From positions 248,001 through 312,000 of the forward strand of contig NZ_CP097153.1 in assembly GCF_023370075.1 (NCBI RefSeq): a DNA stretch of 64,000 bases, written 5' to 3'. Positions 19,886-28,850 of the stretch are shown here, one piece after another (within the stretch, counting starts at the first letter, position 1; each line of letters begins with the position of its first letter). The DNA is from Deinococcus sp. QL22. GTDB lineage: Bacteria; Deinococcota; Deinococci; Deinococcales; Deinococcaceae. Made by a program: the position numbers and the translations under genes. Below the pieces are notes generated by a model, which worked only from the letters and a program-made list of their open reading frames with translations, was not told the DNA's origin and searched no databases.

Positions 19886-20380
19886 TCAGTCACGCGAAGG
19901 AAAGATGCCCTGCAAGGCGATGATAAAATTCAGCGTCAGCACGGGCGGCATATTGGCGTGGGCCTGTGAACCGCCCACAGAAGTCACCGAGGCCGGGGCC
20001 ATAGAGGCCAGGGCCGCACTGCTGGAATCGTACTGGGCGGCGCTGGCGAGCAGGTTGCCCGTGGGCACCGGAACCGTGCCCGGCGTGGTCAAGGCCTGCA
20101 ACTGGTGGTTGTGGGTGGGCAATTCGCCCAGGGTCACCGTGTGCTGTTCTTCTCCGCCTTGCTGCCCCAGCCCGTAATTCTGCCCCATATGCAGCGGCAC
20201 GCGCCCCCGCAGGTCGGGCAGGGCGAAGGTCGTTTGGCCGTTGCCTCCGTAGGTGGTGCCCAGAATGCTGAACAGCGCCTGATTCTGGTTGATGGGCAGG
20301 AGTTGGCCGTTGCACAGCGCCCAGCCTTTCGGCGCAAATCCGAAGGCCACGATATCGATCTGACCAAGAAAAGGTTCCAT
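19886..20380 (-). CDS. Phage tail-collar-domain protein (MdpB-like), copy 3
   Basis: 164 aa from ATG 20380 (MEPFLGQIDIVAFGFAPKGW) with AAAGGAC before it; the in-frame ATG at 20416 would add 12 residues across this ribosome site and is rejected. Conserved TYGGNGQTTFALPDLRGRVP, LPTHNHQLQAL and MPPVLTLNFIIALQGIFP. Directly follows the beta-helix lipoprotein gene on the same strand (63-base gap). Confidence 0.88.
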   Translation of the reverse strand: MEPFLGQIDIVAFGFAPKGWALCNGQLLPINQNQALFSILGTTYGGNGQTTFALPDLRGRVPLHMGQNYGLGQQGGEEQHTVTLGELPTHNHQLQALTTPGTVPVPTGNLLASAAQYDSSSAALASMAPASVTSVGGSQAHANMPPVLTLNFIIALQGIFPSRD

Positions 20381-20443
20381 AAACCGTCCTTTGTGCGCGG
20401 GAGAAAATTGGTTCAAACATGGGCTGAGGCCCTTGCCGCCAAC

Positions 20444-23146
20444 TCAGAAGGTGGGCAGGGTGCAAGTCAGGGTTGTGACATTGGTGGTCTGTGCAAAGAC
20501 GGTGGAAGGCATGTTGCGCCCGGCGACAAAAGCCGCGACATTGCCCGAATTGGTGCCGCTGCCCGTGAGGCCCTGCAAGGCCAGCGGATTGCTGCCCACC
20601 TGCCACAGGTAGATGCCGAACGTACTCGGGTCAGTGAGGTTGCCGCGCATGATGTTGCCCGAGACATTGGCACACAGCGTGTTGTTCTCACCGGGGGTGC
20701 CGCTGCCACTTTGCAGCGACATGCTGTCGAGACCAAACCCACCCGGGGTTGACGCCGTGTTGTTGGTGGCCGTGACGTCCAGCCGCCCGGTTTTTTCCTT
20801 GGCCGCGAAGTCCAGCCCATAGCTGCCGTAGCCACTGACGGTATTACTGTCGACTACAAAGCGGGCCGTGCCCAGGCCGTCGACAAACAGCGAGACGCCG
20901 TTGGCCGCGCCCGCCGGATTGAGGGTGATCTGGTTGCGCCGCACGTAGCCCTGATCGGCTTGAGAAGTGGCGTGGGCGCTGCGGTACGTTAAGCCGCCCC
21001 CCTGTGAGGTCGTGTTGCTGACGGTGTTGTCGTCGAACGTGACCTGCGCGTCGGCCTGCCCGTCGTGCCGGAACTGCATGGCGGTGCTCGCATTGTTGGC
21101 GAACACATTGTTGGTGACCACCAGATGGGCGCGCCCTGTCTGTGTGGGCAAGGTGCGGTAATCCACGCCGAGGCCAGCATTGTTTTGCAGCCGCATCCTC
21201 GACAGGCTGACGCTGAGCAGGCGGTTCTGGGGCTGAATGGAAACCCCGCTGAGTGCCGCTCCCGAAAGAGTGCCCCCTGAAGAGGCCGTGCCCGTCCCAC
21301 TGACCGTCAGGTTGCCGCCCACGTCGCTGAGGGTCAGGCCGTTGGAGGGCGAGGCCGCCGAATCGAGGCGCGTGAACGACGCGGCCAGGACGCCGCCCGT
21401 CAGGGTCAAGGCAGGGCCAGCCGTGGCTCCTGCACTGAGGGCGCTGGCTGTGAAGGTGCCGAAATTGCTGCCCGACACCCCAGCCGTTTGGCCCGTGATG
21501 CCGAGGCCACGCACGGTGTTGTTCTGGGCCAGTGTGACGCCCACGCCCCCCGCGTGCCCGATCAGGCTGGGATTGCTGCCCGCCGCGAGAATGGTGGTGG
21601 CTCCGACGGTGAGCGCCGCGGCCTCTCCGGTCAAGACCTGATTGTTCTTCAGTACGATTCCGGCGTTCTGGCCGCTGGTGGTGGCGTTGCCCCGCGCCAC
21701 GTACAGGGTATCGCCCGTCCCCGACGCGGTCTGGGCAGCCGCCAGGGTATTGAAGGGCGTGTCTTGACGGCCATCGCCGTTGCTCCCGCTGTTGTTCACG
21801 TACCAGACCCGGCCCGCCACATTCACGTCGACGTTGGTGTCGGGGCTGGAGCAGGTGCGGTTATCGGTGACGCGGTAGGTCAGGCGGTCTGTCACAGCGG
21901 GCGTTCCGTCGCCCACTTTGGGCCGGAAGATGACGTTGCCCGCCGCATCGACGCTCACGTTGCCGCCGCGTGTGCTGGTGGCCGTGCCGCTGAAACTGGG
22001 TGTGGCTCCAGCATAGACCGAATAGGCCGCCGCCAGACCACTCGCCGCCGCCACGTTCAGGCGCGTGTTGCCAATGGCGTTCAGGGCCGAGAGTGGCGAT
22101 TTGAGGGCCAGGTCGCCGCCCACGCGGGCCAGCCGGGCCGTGTTGCCCGCCGTGGTGGCCGACCCCACGAACAGGGCCGTACTGCCCGTAACGCTGCTGC
22201 CACACAGGGTGACCACTGGGGTATTGACTCCCAACGCGGCGGCGCGGGCGGCGGCCTCACTGCCCACGCCCTGTTCTTCCACGCTTTCGGTCACGCGGGT
22301 CAGGCTGTCGTCCATGGCCTCAAACGACACCGTAAAGCCGAATGGGTCGTCGGCCACCGTGGGTTGCAGCGGTATTTTGACCGCCAGCGTCACCAGACCG
22401 TCGAACTGACCCACCGCCGGACTGGCGGCCAGCGTGCGGCTGCCGGTATTGGTCTTGTGGCGCACCACGAATCCGTACGGAAAGAGCCGCACCGCGCCCG
22501 CTGGAACCGCGCTGACTTCCTGTTCGGCAAATACCTGCAAGTCTTCGCCACCGGCCAACGGCTTGGGCAGGTCGGTGGCCCGGTTCAGGGTCATGGCGTG
22601 GGTGGGCAAGATGGTCGGGGCGACGGCGGCACTGGCCGCGCTGCCATCAAAACGGGTCAGGCTGCCTATCGCCGTCTCACCGCTAGTGGTGGGCGTACTG
22701 GCCGCCACCAGCGTCAGGTTGCTGCGGGCGTCGGTGTAGGCCGCGCCGTTCTGGGCCGCGTTCCTGACCCGGAAGGTGACGTACAGGTAGCGCATGCCCC
22801 CGGCCCCGCGTTGCCCTACGGTAAATGAGCCGTTGGAGACGGGTTCGAGTTGAATGCCGCTCCGGGCAGTCAGCGCCTGTGGTTCTAAGTCCGATTGGGG
22901 CACCTGCCGGGCGGTAAAAGTGCCGTCGGGCTGGCCCGCAAAGGCGATATTGACCACGCCGAGCGGCCTGAGTTCTGCCAGTTGCGGCGTACTGGGCAGG
23001 TCGGCGCCCGGAACAGGAACCGGAGTGGCAACCCCGGCAGGAACAGACGCGCTTGGCGGCGCGGGAGAGCTGCACGCCCCCAACACCAGGGCACCCAGCA
23101 GGGCAACAGCAAGAGGCGGCAGTGACCGCTTGGACAGTGATCGCAT
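20444..23146 (-). CDS. Large lipoprotein with conserved N-domain and right-handed beta-helix C-domain
   Basis: 900 aa from ATG 23146, which has GAGGAGGG 6 bases upstream. Lipoprotein signal ends LLGALVLGAC, so Cys is the predicted lipidated residue. Residues about 40-330 form a domain shared with the next gene (GGMRYLYVTFRVRNAAQNG, SAASAAVAPTILPTHAM, SPAVGQFDGLVTLAVKIPLQ). A cadherin/Ig-like stretch (TDRLTYRVTDNRTCSSPD) follows, then from RVWYVNNSGSNGDGRQDTPF to the end an Asn-rich repetitive right-handed parallel beta-helix, a fold of surface polysaccharide-binding or cleaving proteins. Likely outer-surface protein. Confidence 0.82.
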   Translation of the reverse strand: MRSLSKRSLPPLAVALLGALVLGACSSPAPPSASVPAGVATPVPVPGADLPSTPQLAELRPLGVVNIAFAGQPDGTFTARQVPQSDLEPQALTARSGIQLEPVSNGSFTVGQRGAGGMRYLYVTFRVRNAAQNGAAYTDARSNLTLVAASTPTTSGETAIGSLTRFDGSAASAAVAPTILPTHAMTLNRATDLPKPLAGGEDLQVFAEQEVSAVPAGAVRLFPYGFVVRHKTNTGSRTLAASPAVGQFDGLVTLAVKIPLQPTVADDPFGFTVSFEAMDDSLTRVTESVEEQGVGSEAAARAAALGVNTPVVTLCGSSVTGSTALFVGSATTAGNTARLARVGGDLALKSPLSALNAIGNTRLNVAAASGLAAAYSVYAGATPSFSGTATSTRGGNVSVDAAGNVIFRPKVGDGTPAVTDRLTYRVTDNRTCSSPDTNVDVNVAGRVWYVNNSGSNGDGRQDTPFNTLAAAQTASGTGDTLYVARGNATTSGQNAGIVLKNNQVLTGEAAALTVGATTILAAGSNPSLIGHAGGVGVTLAQNNTVRGLGITGQTAGVSGSNFGTFTASALSAGATAGPALTLTGGVLAASFTRLDSAASPSNGLTLSDVGGNLTVSGTGTASSGGTLSGAALSGVSIQPQNRLLSVSLSRMRLQNNAGLGVDYRTLPTQTGRAHLVVTNNVFANNASTAMQFRHDGQADAQVTFDDNTVSNTTSQGGGLTYRSAHATSQADQGYVRRNQITLNPAGAANGVSLFVDGLGTARFVVDSNTVSGYGSYGLDFAAKEKTGRLDVTATNNTASTPGGFGLDSMSLQSGSGTPGENNTLCANVSGNIMRGNLTDPSTFGIYLWQVGSNPLALQGLTGSGTNSGNVAAFVAGRNMPSTVFAQTTNVTTLTCTLPTF

Positions 23147-23157
23147 GGAAGCCCTCC

Positions 23158-24186
23158 TCATGGGCACACGTTGACGAGGTAAGCGGCGGTGGGCGACCCG
23201 GCCAGATCAGCGGTGCGAACCTGACAGACCAGGCGGGAAGGCAGGGGGGGCGCAGAGACATAGCCAGTCCCCGGAAGCGTGTTGAGCAGGGTAGCGTTGG
23301 CCCCGGCGGCACGCGCCAGCAGGGGGGCGCTGCCCAGGGCCTGCTCGTCCAGACTCTGCGTGATGCGGGTGTTGGGGTCTTCGACCACCAGAAAGGTCAG
23401 CCGGAAAGCCCAGGGGTCACGGCGGTTGCCCTGCGGCGGCGTTTGCTGGGCGTCGTCGGGCTGAAGGGGCAATTTGACGCTGAGGGCCACCCGTCCGTCG
23501 TACTGGCCCGCCACTGGGTTGGCCGCCAGGGTGCGCCCGCCCGCCGGGGTATCCACGACGTAGCCGTAAGGAAACACCGTTTGCACCCCCAACTGGGCAT
23601 AACTGCTGACGGGCACACCTGCCCGTGAAAACTGGCTGGCCTGCACTTCACTCTCCGTGAACACCTGCAAATCTTCGCCGCCGCCGGAAGGCAGGGCTTT
23701 GGCCGCCAAAGGCGAATACTGCATGGCGTGTGTGGGCTGAAAAGACCGCGCTACACCCGCAGAAGCCGCTGACCCGCCGAACGTGGTCAGGGTGCTCACT
23801 GCGGTGCCGTCTACGTTGCTGGGCAACCCCACAGCGATCAGGGTCAGGTTGCTGCGGGCCGTGGCCGAAGCTGTCCCGTCTTGCGCGGCGTTGCGAACGG
23901 CGTAGGTGGCGGTGATATACCGGACGCCCCCAGCGTTGCGCGGCCCCACGTCAAACACGCTGACACTGAGGGCTTTGATGTCCAAGCCGCCGGTCTGTTC
24001 AGGCAATGCCAGCGGGCGCACTCGGCTGGTCATGTCTGCCGAACCGATCTGCTCGAAGCTGACTTCAATAAGGCCCAGCGGCTGCATTCCCCCGGCTGCG
24101 GGCGGGTTTTGTGTCGCGCAGCCCAGCAACATCAGGGTCACTCCAGCTACCAAAGGCCATAGGCGAGGTACGGTGATCAACGTCAT
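23158..24186 (-). CDS. Lipoprotein paralogous to the N-domain of the beta-helix protein
   Basis: 342 aa from ATG 24186 (MTLITVPRLWPLVAGVTLML then LGCATQ), a lipobox signal with AGGAG upstream; the longer frame from 24492 is rejected because its first 100 residues look non-coding. The body aligns with residues 40-330 of the gene after it: GGVRYITATYAVRNAAQDGT, SAASAGVARSFQPTHAM, VFPYGYVVDTPAGGRTLAAN, VAGQYDGRVALSVKLPLQPD. It lacks the beta-helix. Only 12 bases separate the two, so they form one operon with the collar genes. Confidence 0.8.
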   Translation of the reverse strand: MTLITVPRLWPLVAGVTLMLLGCATQNPPAAGGMQPLGLIEVSFEQIGSADMTSRVRPLALPEQTGGLDIKALSVSVFDVGPRNAGGVRYITATYAVRNAAQDGTASATARSNLTLIAVGLPSNVDGTAVSTLTTFGGSAASAGVARSFQPTHAMQYSPLAAKALPSGGGEDLQVFTESEVQASQFSRAGVPVSSYAQLGVQTVFPYGYVVDTPAGGRTLAANPVAGQYDGRVALSVKLPLQPDDAQQTPPQGNRRDPWAFRLTFLVVEDPNTRITQSLDEQALGSAPLLARAAGANATLLNTLPGTGYVSAPPLPSRLVCQVRTADLAGSPTAAYLVNVCP

Positions 24187-24451
24187 TCCATTCTCCTGGG
24201 CGGCGCAGCTTTCAGCCGGATCTTCTGACTCCGTCTTTGCCCGCGTGATGTGTTGCCCGACGTGCCGGGAATTTAAGGGGCCGCATTTGTCTTTTGGATC
24301 AACCGAGCAAGAAAAGAAAGGCAGAAAGTGCGCCGCAGCGGGAATGGAGAAGTTCTGACGCTCCTGCGGCAAAGCGGAGCCTGAGCAGCGAGGGACTGAG
24401 CGCACGGGTTGGCAGTGTCCAGAAGGTTGGACGCGGCAGAACGGACTTGCT

Positions 24452-24658
24452 CTAGTTGTTGTCAGTAGGAAAGCCGAAATTGCCGGGGCCACCGGGAATC
24501 GACTGGGTCAGCGTCACGACTTGCCACTGACCCAGAGGCGTGACTTGCGGGGCGATGTACGTGTTGGGCGTCTCGCTAGACTCCGTTCCTTGAGGGTCAC
24601 CATGAGGAGCTTCGGCCCACGCCTTAAGATTGTCGTCCAGTTTCTTCATCTTTTTCAT
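24452..24658 (-). CDS. Lasso-type RiPP leader-containing precursor peptide (candidate)
   Basis: 68 aa from ATG 24658 (MKKMKKLDDN) or 65 aa from the inner ATG 24649, which has TACTAT 7 bases upstream and is the better start. The C-terminal half holds TYIAPQVTPLGQWQVVTL, matching the lasso leader recognition pattern Y-x-x-P-x-(L/V)-x-x-x-G-x5-T. Cleavage two residues after that Thr would leave a core TQSIPGGPGNFGFPTDNN. Classical lasso cores start with Gly and need Asp/Glu at position 7-9 to close the ring; this core starts with Thr and has no acid there. So a macrolactam lasso is not expected. Confidence 0.7.
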   Translation of the reverse strand: MKKMKKLDDNLKAWAEAPHGDPQGTESSETPNTYIAPQVTPLGQWQVVTLTQSIPGGPGNFGFPTDNN

Positions 24659-24662
24659 AGTA
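24657..24662 (-). promoter_or_regulatory. -10 element TACTAT of the candidate precursor
   Basis: TACTAT on the minus strand, 7 bases before ATG 24649, in an AT-rich stretch. Leaderless-type. Confidence 0.45.
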
Positions 24663-25142
24663 TTAGGACGTTTTCACATTTGACGTTAAATTTTCGGCTC
24701 TTAAGCAACAGGCTATGCAGCCAGTTCTCCTGCCGATCTGCTAATAAGGTCAAACTGCTCCGGCCGTGCAGCAACAAGAGGAGGAAGGCGGGGAAGTAAC
24801 CCAGTTGCAAGGTGCCCGCAGCCTCTGTCGCAATCCAGTCCTCCGGTACATTCAGCACGAGGTGGCTTCACAACCATTTCATGCCAGATCAGGCAGCTTG
24901 AAGTGTGCTCGGGCCACAGCCAGCTAGAGCAACATTCAATCCCCAGAACTCTTCAGGGTTGGGTTGGTACATGAGCAGTATGCCCGGTGGAAAATGGCCC
25001 GACGGTCAACAAGAAAAGAAGTCGGTTTCTAGCCACTTTGCACTGAAAAGTGGCCCTGCGTTAAATAAACTCCGATTCGCAAGGGTTTGAAGGCTTCACC
25101 AATTGAGCTGACCCGGTCTTTAGAAACCGACTGGACATTTCA
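24663..25142. other. Intergenic region upstream of the precursor and the GGDEF/EAL gene
   Basis: 480 bases with no convincing gene. Structures seen: an 8-bp perfect hairpin at 25032-25054 (GCCACTTT / AAAGTGGC) and an 11-bp inverted repeat, GTCGGTTTCTA at 25021-25031 with TAGAAACCGAC at 25121-25131, the right arm just 11 bases before the next start codon. Confidence 0.5.
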
Positions 25143-27701
25143 ATGCTCAACCGGAGTTTCTTAACCAACCGGCGGCCTGGCTATGCAGTGCATCACGGGC
25201 ACTCTATCTTCGAGGTTGAGGTGGTTTTGTCTGTTCCTGCCACATTGCCTGATTGGGCTTTGCTGCTGTCTTCCCTGCCCCAAGCTGCACTTGCACCTTG
25301 GCTGGTACTGTGCGCCCAAGTGGGGCAAGCACAGGCGGCGGGCCTGAGGCTGAGTGCCGGAGAGGTGGTGTGGGAATCGGCCACGCCCAACCGGCCCAGC
25401 ACGGCAGCCCAGCGGCGTTACAACTTTGCCTTTGGGGAACTTTCCGGAGAGCTGAGCCTGTGGGAGCCGAGTAATGCCCCCGAACCTGCCGAACCACTTC
25501 GGCCAGAAGCGGTGGCGGCAGTGGCCAGCCTGGTCGGTCACCTGCTCCATGTCAGTTCCGCCCTGTTGGACTTTTCAGACCCACTCCCGCCCCCCGCAGC
25601 TGCACTCGACCAGTTTCGGGATGGTGTGGCGGTGCTGGACGCGGGTGCAGTGTCGGGCGGTGGGGCCACAGACGAGCCGGGGCCCCGCGTCCTCTATGTC
25701 AACCCAGAATTGCTGCATCAGACAGGCTTTACGGCAGGGGAACTGCTGGGGCAACCCTGGTGGAGTCTGCTGGGGCCAGAGACCACGCCGCAGACCCTTG
25801 GGCGACTGCGCGGAGCCGTGGAGCAGGGGCGCAGCGTCCGGATAGAAGTGCCTCAGCAGCACCAGGATGGCCGCACGGTTTGGGCCGAATTGTCTTTGAC
25901 TCCAGTCAGAGCTGAGCGTGGAGACCTGACCCATTGGCTGGCCCACTGGAGGGCGGCGCGGCCCAACCTCGTCCCCGACGCCCGTACATCAGATTCTCCC
26001 GATGCCGAGTGGGCACAGGTGTGGGAACTGGCCGCCAAAAATGCCCCGCTGGTCGAAGTGCTAGCCCGCCTAGTGAGCAGTGTAGAACGGCAGTTTGGGG
26101 GGCGGCGTGCGGTGATCGTGCTGTCAGAGGAACCGCCCACCGTCCTCACGGCGCAGGGGGAGGCGAGCAAGAGCGGCGGGCAACTGTTTGGACTACAGGC
26201 CAACGAAACGCAGTGGATTCAGCCCATCAGCAGCAGCACGGGCCAGCAGTTGGGCACGCTCCTGGTTCAGGCTCAGGGCGGCCCCGATGCAGACACGCGC
26301 GCCAAGTTGGAGGCGGCGGCGGGCTTGGCGGCCCTCGTGATAGAGCGTTCGGCTTCTCAGGCGGTGCTGGAGCGGCTGGCCCTGCACGACGCACTGACGG
26401 GCCTGCCCAACCGGGTGCTATTCGGGCGCGAGCTGGAGCGGGCGGTGGCAGAGGGGCAGGAGGGTGATGGGGTGGGAAGATCCCTGATCGGCGTGGCCCT
26501 GATGGATCTTGACCGCTTCAAGACCATCAACGATACCCTCGGCCACAGCGTCGGGGACGCCCTTCTGCAGCAAGTCGCGCTGCGGCTGCGGGGGGCACTG
26601 GAACCGGGCGACCTGCTGGCCCGCATGGGCGGCGACGAGTTTTTGCTGCTGATGGGCCGCTCGGCCACACCGCAGCAGGTGCAGCAGGTGGCCGGGCGCT
26701 TGCTGCACACCTTCAGTCAGCCGTTCGTGCTGGCCGGGCGCGAGATTTTTATGCAACCGAGCCTTGGTTTCAGCGTGTTGCCGCGCCGCAGCGCCGACAC
26801 CGAACGGCTGATTCAGCAGGCCGACACCGCCATGTATCAGGCCAAGCGGCAGGGAGGCGGCTACGCGCTGTACCGCCTGGGCACAGGCGAATCGCTGACC
26901 GCCATGACGCTGGAAAGTGGTCTGCACCGCGCCTTGGAGCGCCAGGAATTCAGGTTGGACTATCAGCCGCAACTGGACACCCGCACCGGGGAACTTGTCG
27001 GAGCCGAAGCCTTACTGCGCTGGCAACATCCCGAACTGGGCCTGATCTTGCCCGGCGAGTTCATTCCGCTGGCCGAAGTCACGGGCCTCATCGTGCCCAT
27101 CGGCGCGTGGGTGCTGCGTCAGGGGTGCTTGCAAGCGGCGGCGTGGGTGGCCCAGATGCCCCATCTCAGGATGGCCGTGAACCTGTCGGCGCGGCAATTT
27201 CAACAGCCCGACCTGATCGACACGGTCACGCGGGCGCTGACGGCTGCCGGACTGGACGCGCAACACCTTGAACTGGAACTCACCGAAAGTATGCTGGTGC
27301 AGGCCCAGGACGCCAAAATCACGCTGGAGCGTCTCAAAGATCTAGGCGTGCGGGTGGTCGTGGACGACTTCGGCACCGGGTATTCCAACCTCGCCTACCT
27401 CAAGCAGTACCCCATCGACGCCCTGAAGATCAACGCGACGTTTACCGACAAAGTGGGCGGCGACTTAAGCACCGCCATCCGCGACGAGGTGCTGGTCAAG
27501 GCAGTGATGAATCTGGCCCACGCGCTGGATCTGGCGGTGACAGTAGAAGGTGTGGAGCGCCCCGAACAACTGGACTTTTTGCGCCGCCACAACTGCGACT
27601 ACGTGCAGGGGTACCTGCTGGGGCCACCGCAGGAAGCGGGGCGACTGATGGAGATGTTTCCGGAGTTGGCCGGGCCGGGCGTACCTGAGGAATTGGTCTG
27701 A
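25143..27701 (+). CDS. PAS/GAF-GGDEF-EAL cyclic di-GMP signalling protein
   Basis: 852 aa. An uncharacterised N-terminal region is followed by a PAS-like segment (VLYVNPELLHQTGFTAGELL), a GAF-like segment, then GGDEF with intact active site RMGGDEFLLLMG around residue 500, and EAL with GAEALLRWQHPE, NLSARQF, ELTESML and DDFGTGYSNLAYL. The active-site residues of diguanylate cyclase and phosphodiesterase are both visible, so it may make or degrade c-di-GMP; the EAL lysine motif reads LKIN where LKID is usual. Start at ATG 25143 is weakly supported. Confidence 0.9.
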   Translation: MLNRSFLTNRRPGYAVHHGHSIFEVEVVLSVPATLPDWALLLSSLPQAALAPWLVLCAQVGQAQAAGLRLSAGEVVWESATPNRPSTAAQRRYNFAFGELSGELSLWEPSNAPEPAEPLRPEAVAAVASLVGHLLHVSSALLDFSDPLPPPAAALDQFRDGVAVLDAGAVSGGGATDEPGPRVLYVNPELLHQTGFTAGELLGQPWWSLLGPETTPQTLGRLRGAVEQGRSVRIEVPQQHQDGRTVWAELSLTPVRAERGDLTHWLAHWRAARPNLVPDARTSDSPDAEWAQVWELAAKNAPLVEVLARLVSSVERQFGGRRAVIVLSEEPPTVLTAQGEASKSGGQLFGLQANETQWIQPISSSTGQQLGTLLVQAQGGPDADTRAKLEAAAGLAALVIERSASQAVLERLALHDALTGLPNRVLFGRELERAVAEGQEGDGVGRSLIGVALMDLDRFKTINDTLGHSVGDALLQQVALRLRGALEPGDLLARMGGDEFLLLMGRSATPQQVQQVAGRLLHTFSQPFVLAGREIFMQPSLGFSVLPRRSADTERLIQQADTAMYQAKRQGGGYALYRLGTGESLTAMTLESGLHRALERQEFRLDYQPQLDTRTGELVGAEALLRWQHPELGLILPGEFIPLAEVTGLIVPIGAWVLRQGCLQAAAWVAQMPHLRMAVNLSARQFQQPDLIDTVTRALTAAGLDAQHLELELTESMLVQAQDAKITLERLKDLGVRVVVDDFGTGYSNLAYLKQYPIDALKINATFTDKVGGDLSTAIRDEVLVKAVMNLAHALDLAVTVEGVERPEQLDFLRRHNCDYVQGYLLGPPQEAGRLMEMFPELAGPGVPEELV

Positions 27702-27826
27702 TCGGGATGCTGATTGAGAGCGCTGGCGTTTCAAAGGATTTGTCCAAATGACAGCGTTAGAAAAAGACTCCTGACGCTTCCATTCTCCCAAATACTTACC
27801 GCGAATAGGGGTTGCCCGGAAGGCCA

Positions 27827-28611
27827 TCAGGTGCTGAAATCAAAGAATTTCAGGTTGTGTGCTAGGACGGTCAGTGCGACCTTGAGCCGCAGACTCAGGT
27901 ACGTTTTGACCTGTCCCCATCGCAGCCCAGCCCCGACCAGTACGGAAAACGCAGACTCTACACACTTCCTGGCAGCGCCATATTCGGCTCGCCAACGAGG
28001 ATCAACCCGTCTGGCATTGATCTTCGGTGGCGTCAGGCAGGTTCCGGATTGATCGCCCTGATCCTCAATTTGCTTTGGCCCACCAAAAGCGGGCCAATCT
28101 CGGTTCATCTCGCACAGCACAGTGAAATCGTGCTGATTGGCTGGGCGAATCTCGTATTTCGCAATCTTGCCATTCAGAGCGCACCCGGCATGCAGCTTGA
28201 AGCCATAGACCGGTCCAGCGGTGCTGAACCATGTCGGGCCCCACGGAATTTGCAGCGGGGGGCGCGCTTGAAGGTCGAGACGGGCAGGGGCTGCGAATCC
28301 ACCGCGATGAAGTCCAGGCACTGGACTTCGGAGGCCAGCTGCTCGACGACCGGGGTCAACCGGGCGAGTCGAATGCGGGCCTGGGGCGCAGAGGGGAAGT
28401 GCGGAAAGTGGTTGAGTTTGAGAAAGCGCCACCAGCGGTTGAAATAGGGCACCTTGTGCAGGCCTTGGAGGATCGCAACCCCGATGAGATCAGCATCGCT
28501 GATCTTCTCGTGGGAATGGATGAGCTTCGGCAGAAGGTGAGGCGCGATCCAGCGGCTCAGCAGGGTGACAGCGGTGGAAAGCGGCAGTACAGTGAGGTCG
28601 GGACGGCCCAT
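27827..28611 (-). pseudogene. IS982-family transposase, frameshifted
   Basis: N-terminal part from 28611 ([40 protein letters not shown]) includes the catalytic Asp region [20 protein letters not shown]. At a run of six C near 28255 the sequence shifts by -1 and continues as [37 protein letters not shown] and [18 protein letters not shown] to 27827. IS982 transposases are normally one frame, so the copy is probably dead. Programmed slippage at C6 is a less likely alternative. Confidence 0.8.
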
Positions 28612-28850
28612 AACACCGTCCCTTTCGCATTTTTTGCCCTACAACTAAACAACCCTGCACTGAAAGTACAGGGGTTTGGAAGCGACTAAAGTCGCCTTGA
28701 CGCTATGACTCTTACGCCGCTCTCTCTTGGACGGGTCGCCTGTCATTCCGTATCGGTTGCAGGGTAGTTTTTACCTTCTCTGCCGAAATGTCTGATCTCA
28801 CAGCCGCTTGCACTAAAGTACATGGCTTAAGACCAGCGCGTTGGAACAGT
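28612..28850. other. Non-coding right part of the IS region with small hairpins
   Basis: No gene. Contains CCCTG-CACTGAAAGTA-CAGGG (around 28652-28672), the palindrome GCGACT-AA-AGTCGC (around 28682-28695), and an approximate second copy of CACT(G)AAAGTACA near 28810. The pair GAAGCGACTAAAGTCGCC then TTGAC resembles the subterminal hairpin of IS200/IS605 right ends; I cannot confirm this from one sequence. Confidence 0.35.

Noticed and set aside
18602..20380. Collar genes as evidence of a prophage
   Set aside because: No capsid, portal, terminase, tube, sheath or baseplate gene is present in the window.
24655..24858. 67-aa minus-strand frame overlapping the precursor start
   Set aside because: No ribosome site, no family resemblance, and it runs through the promoter area of the precursor.
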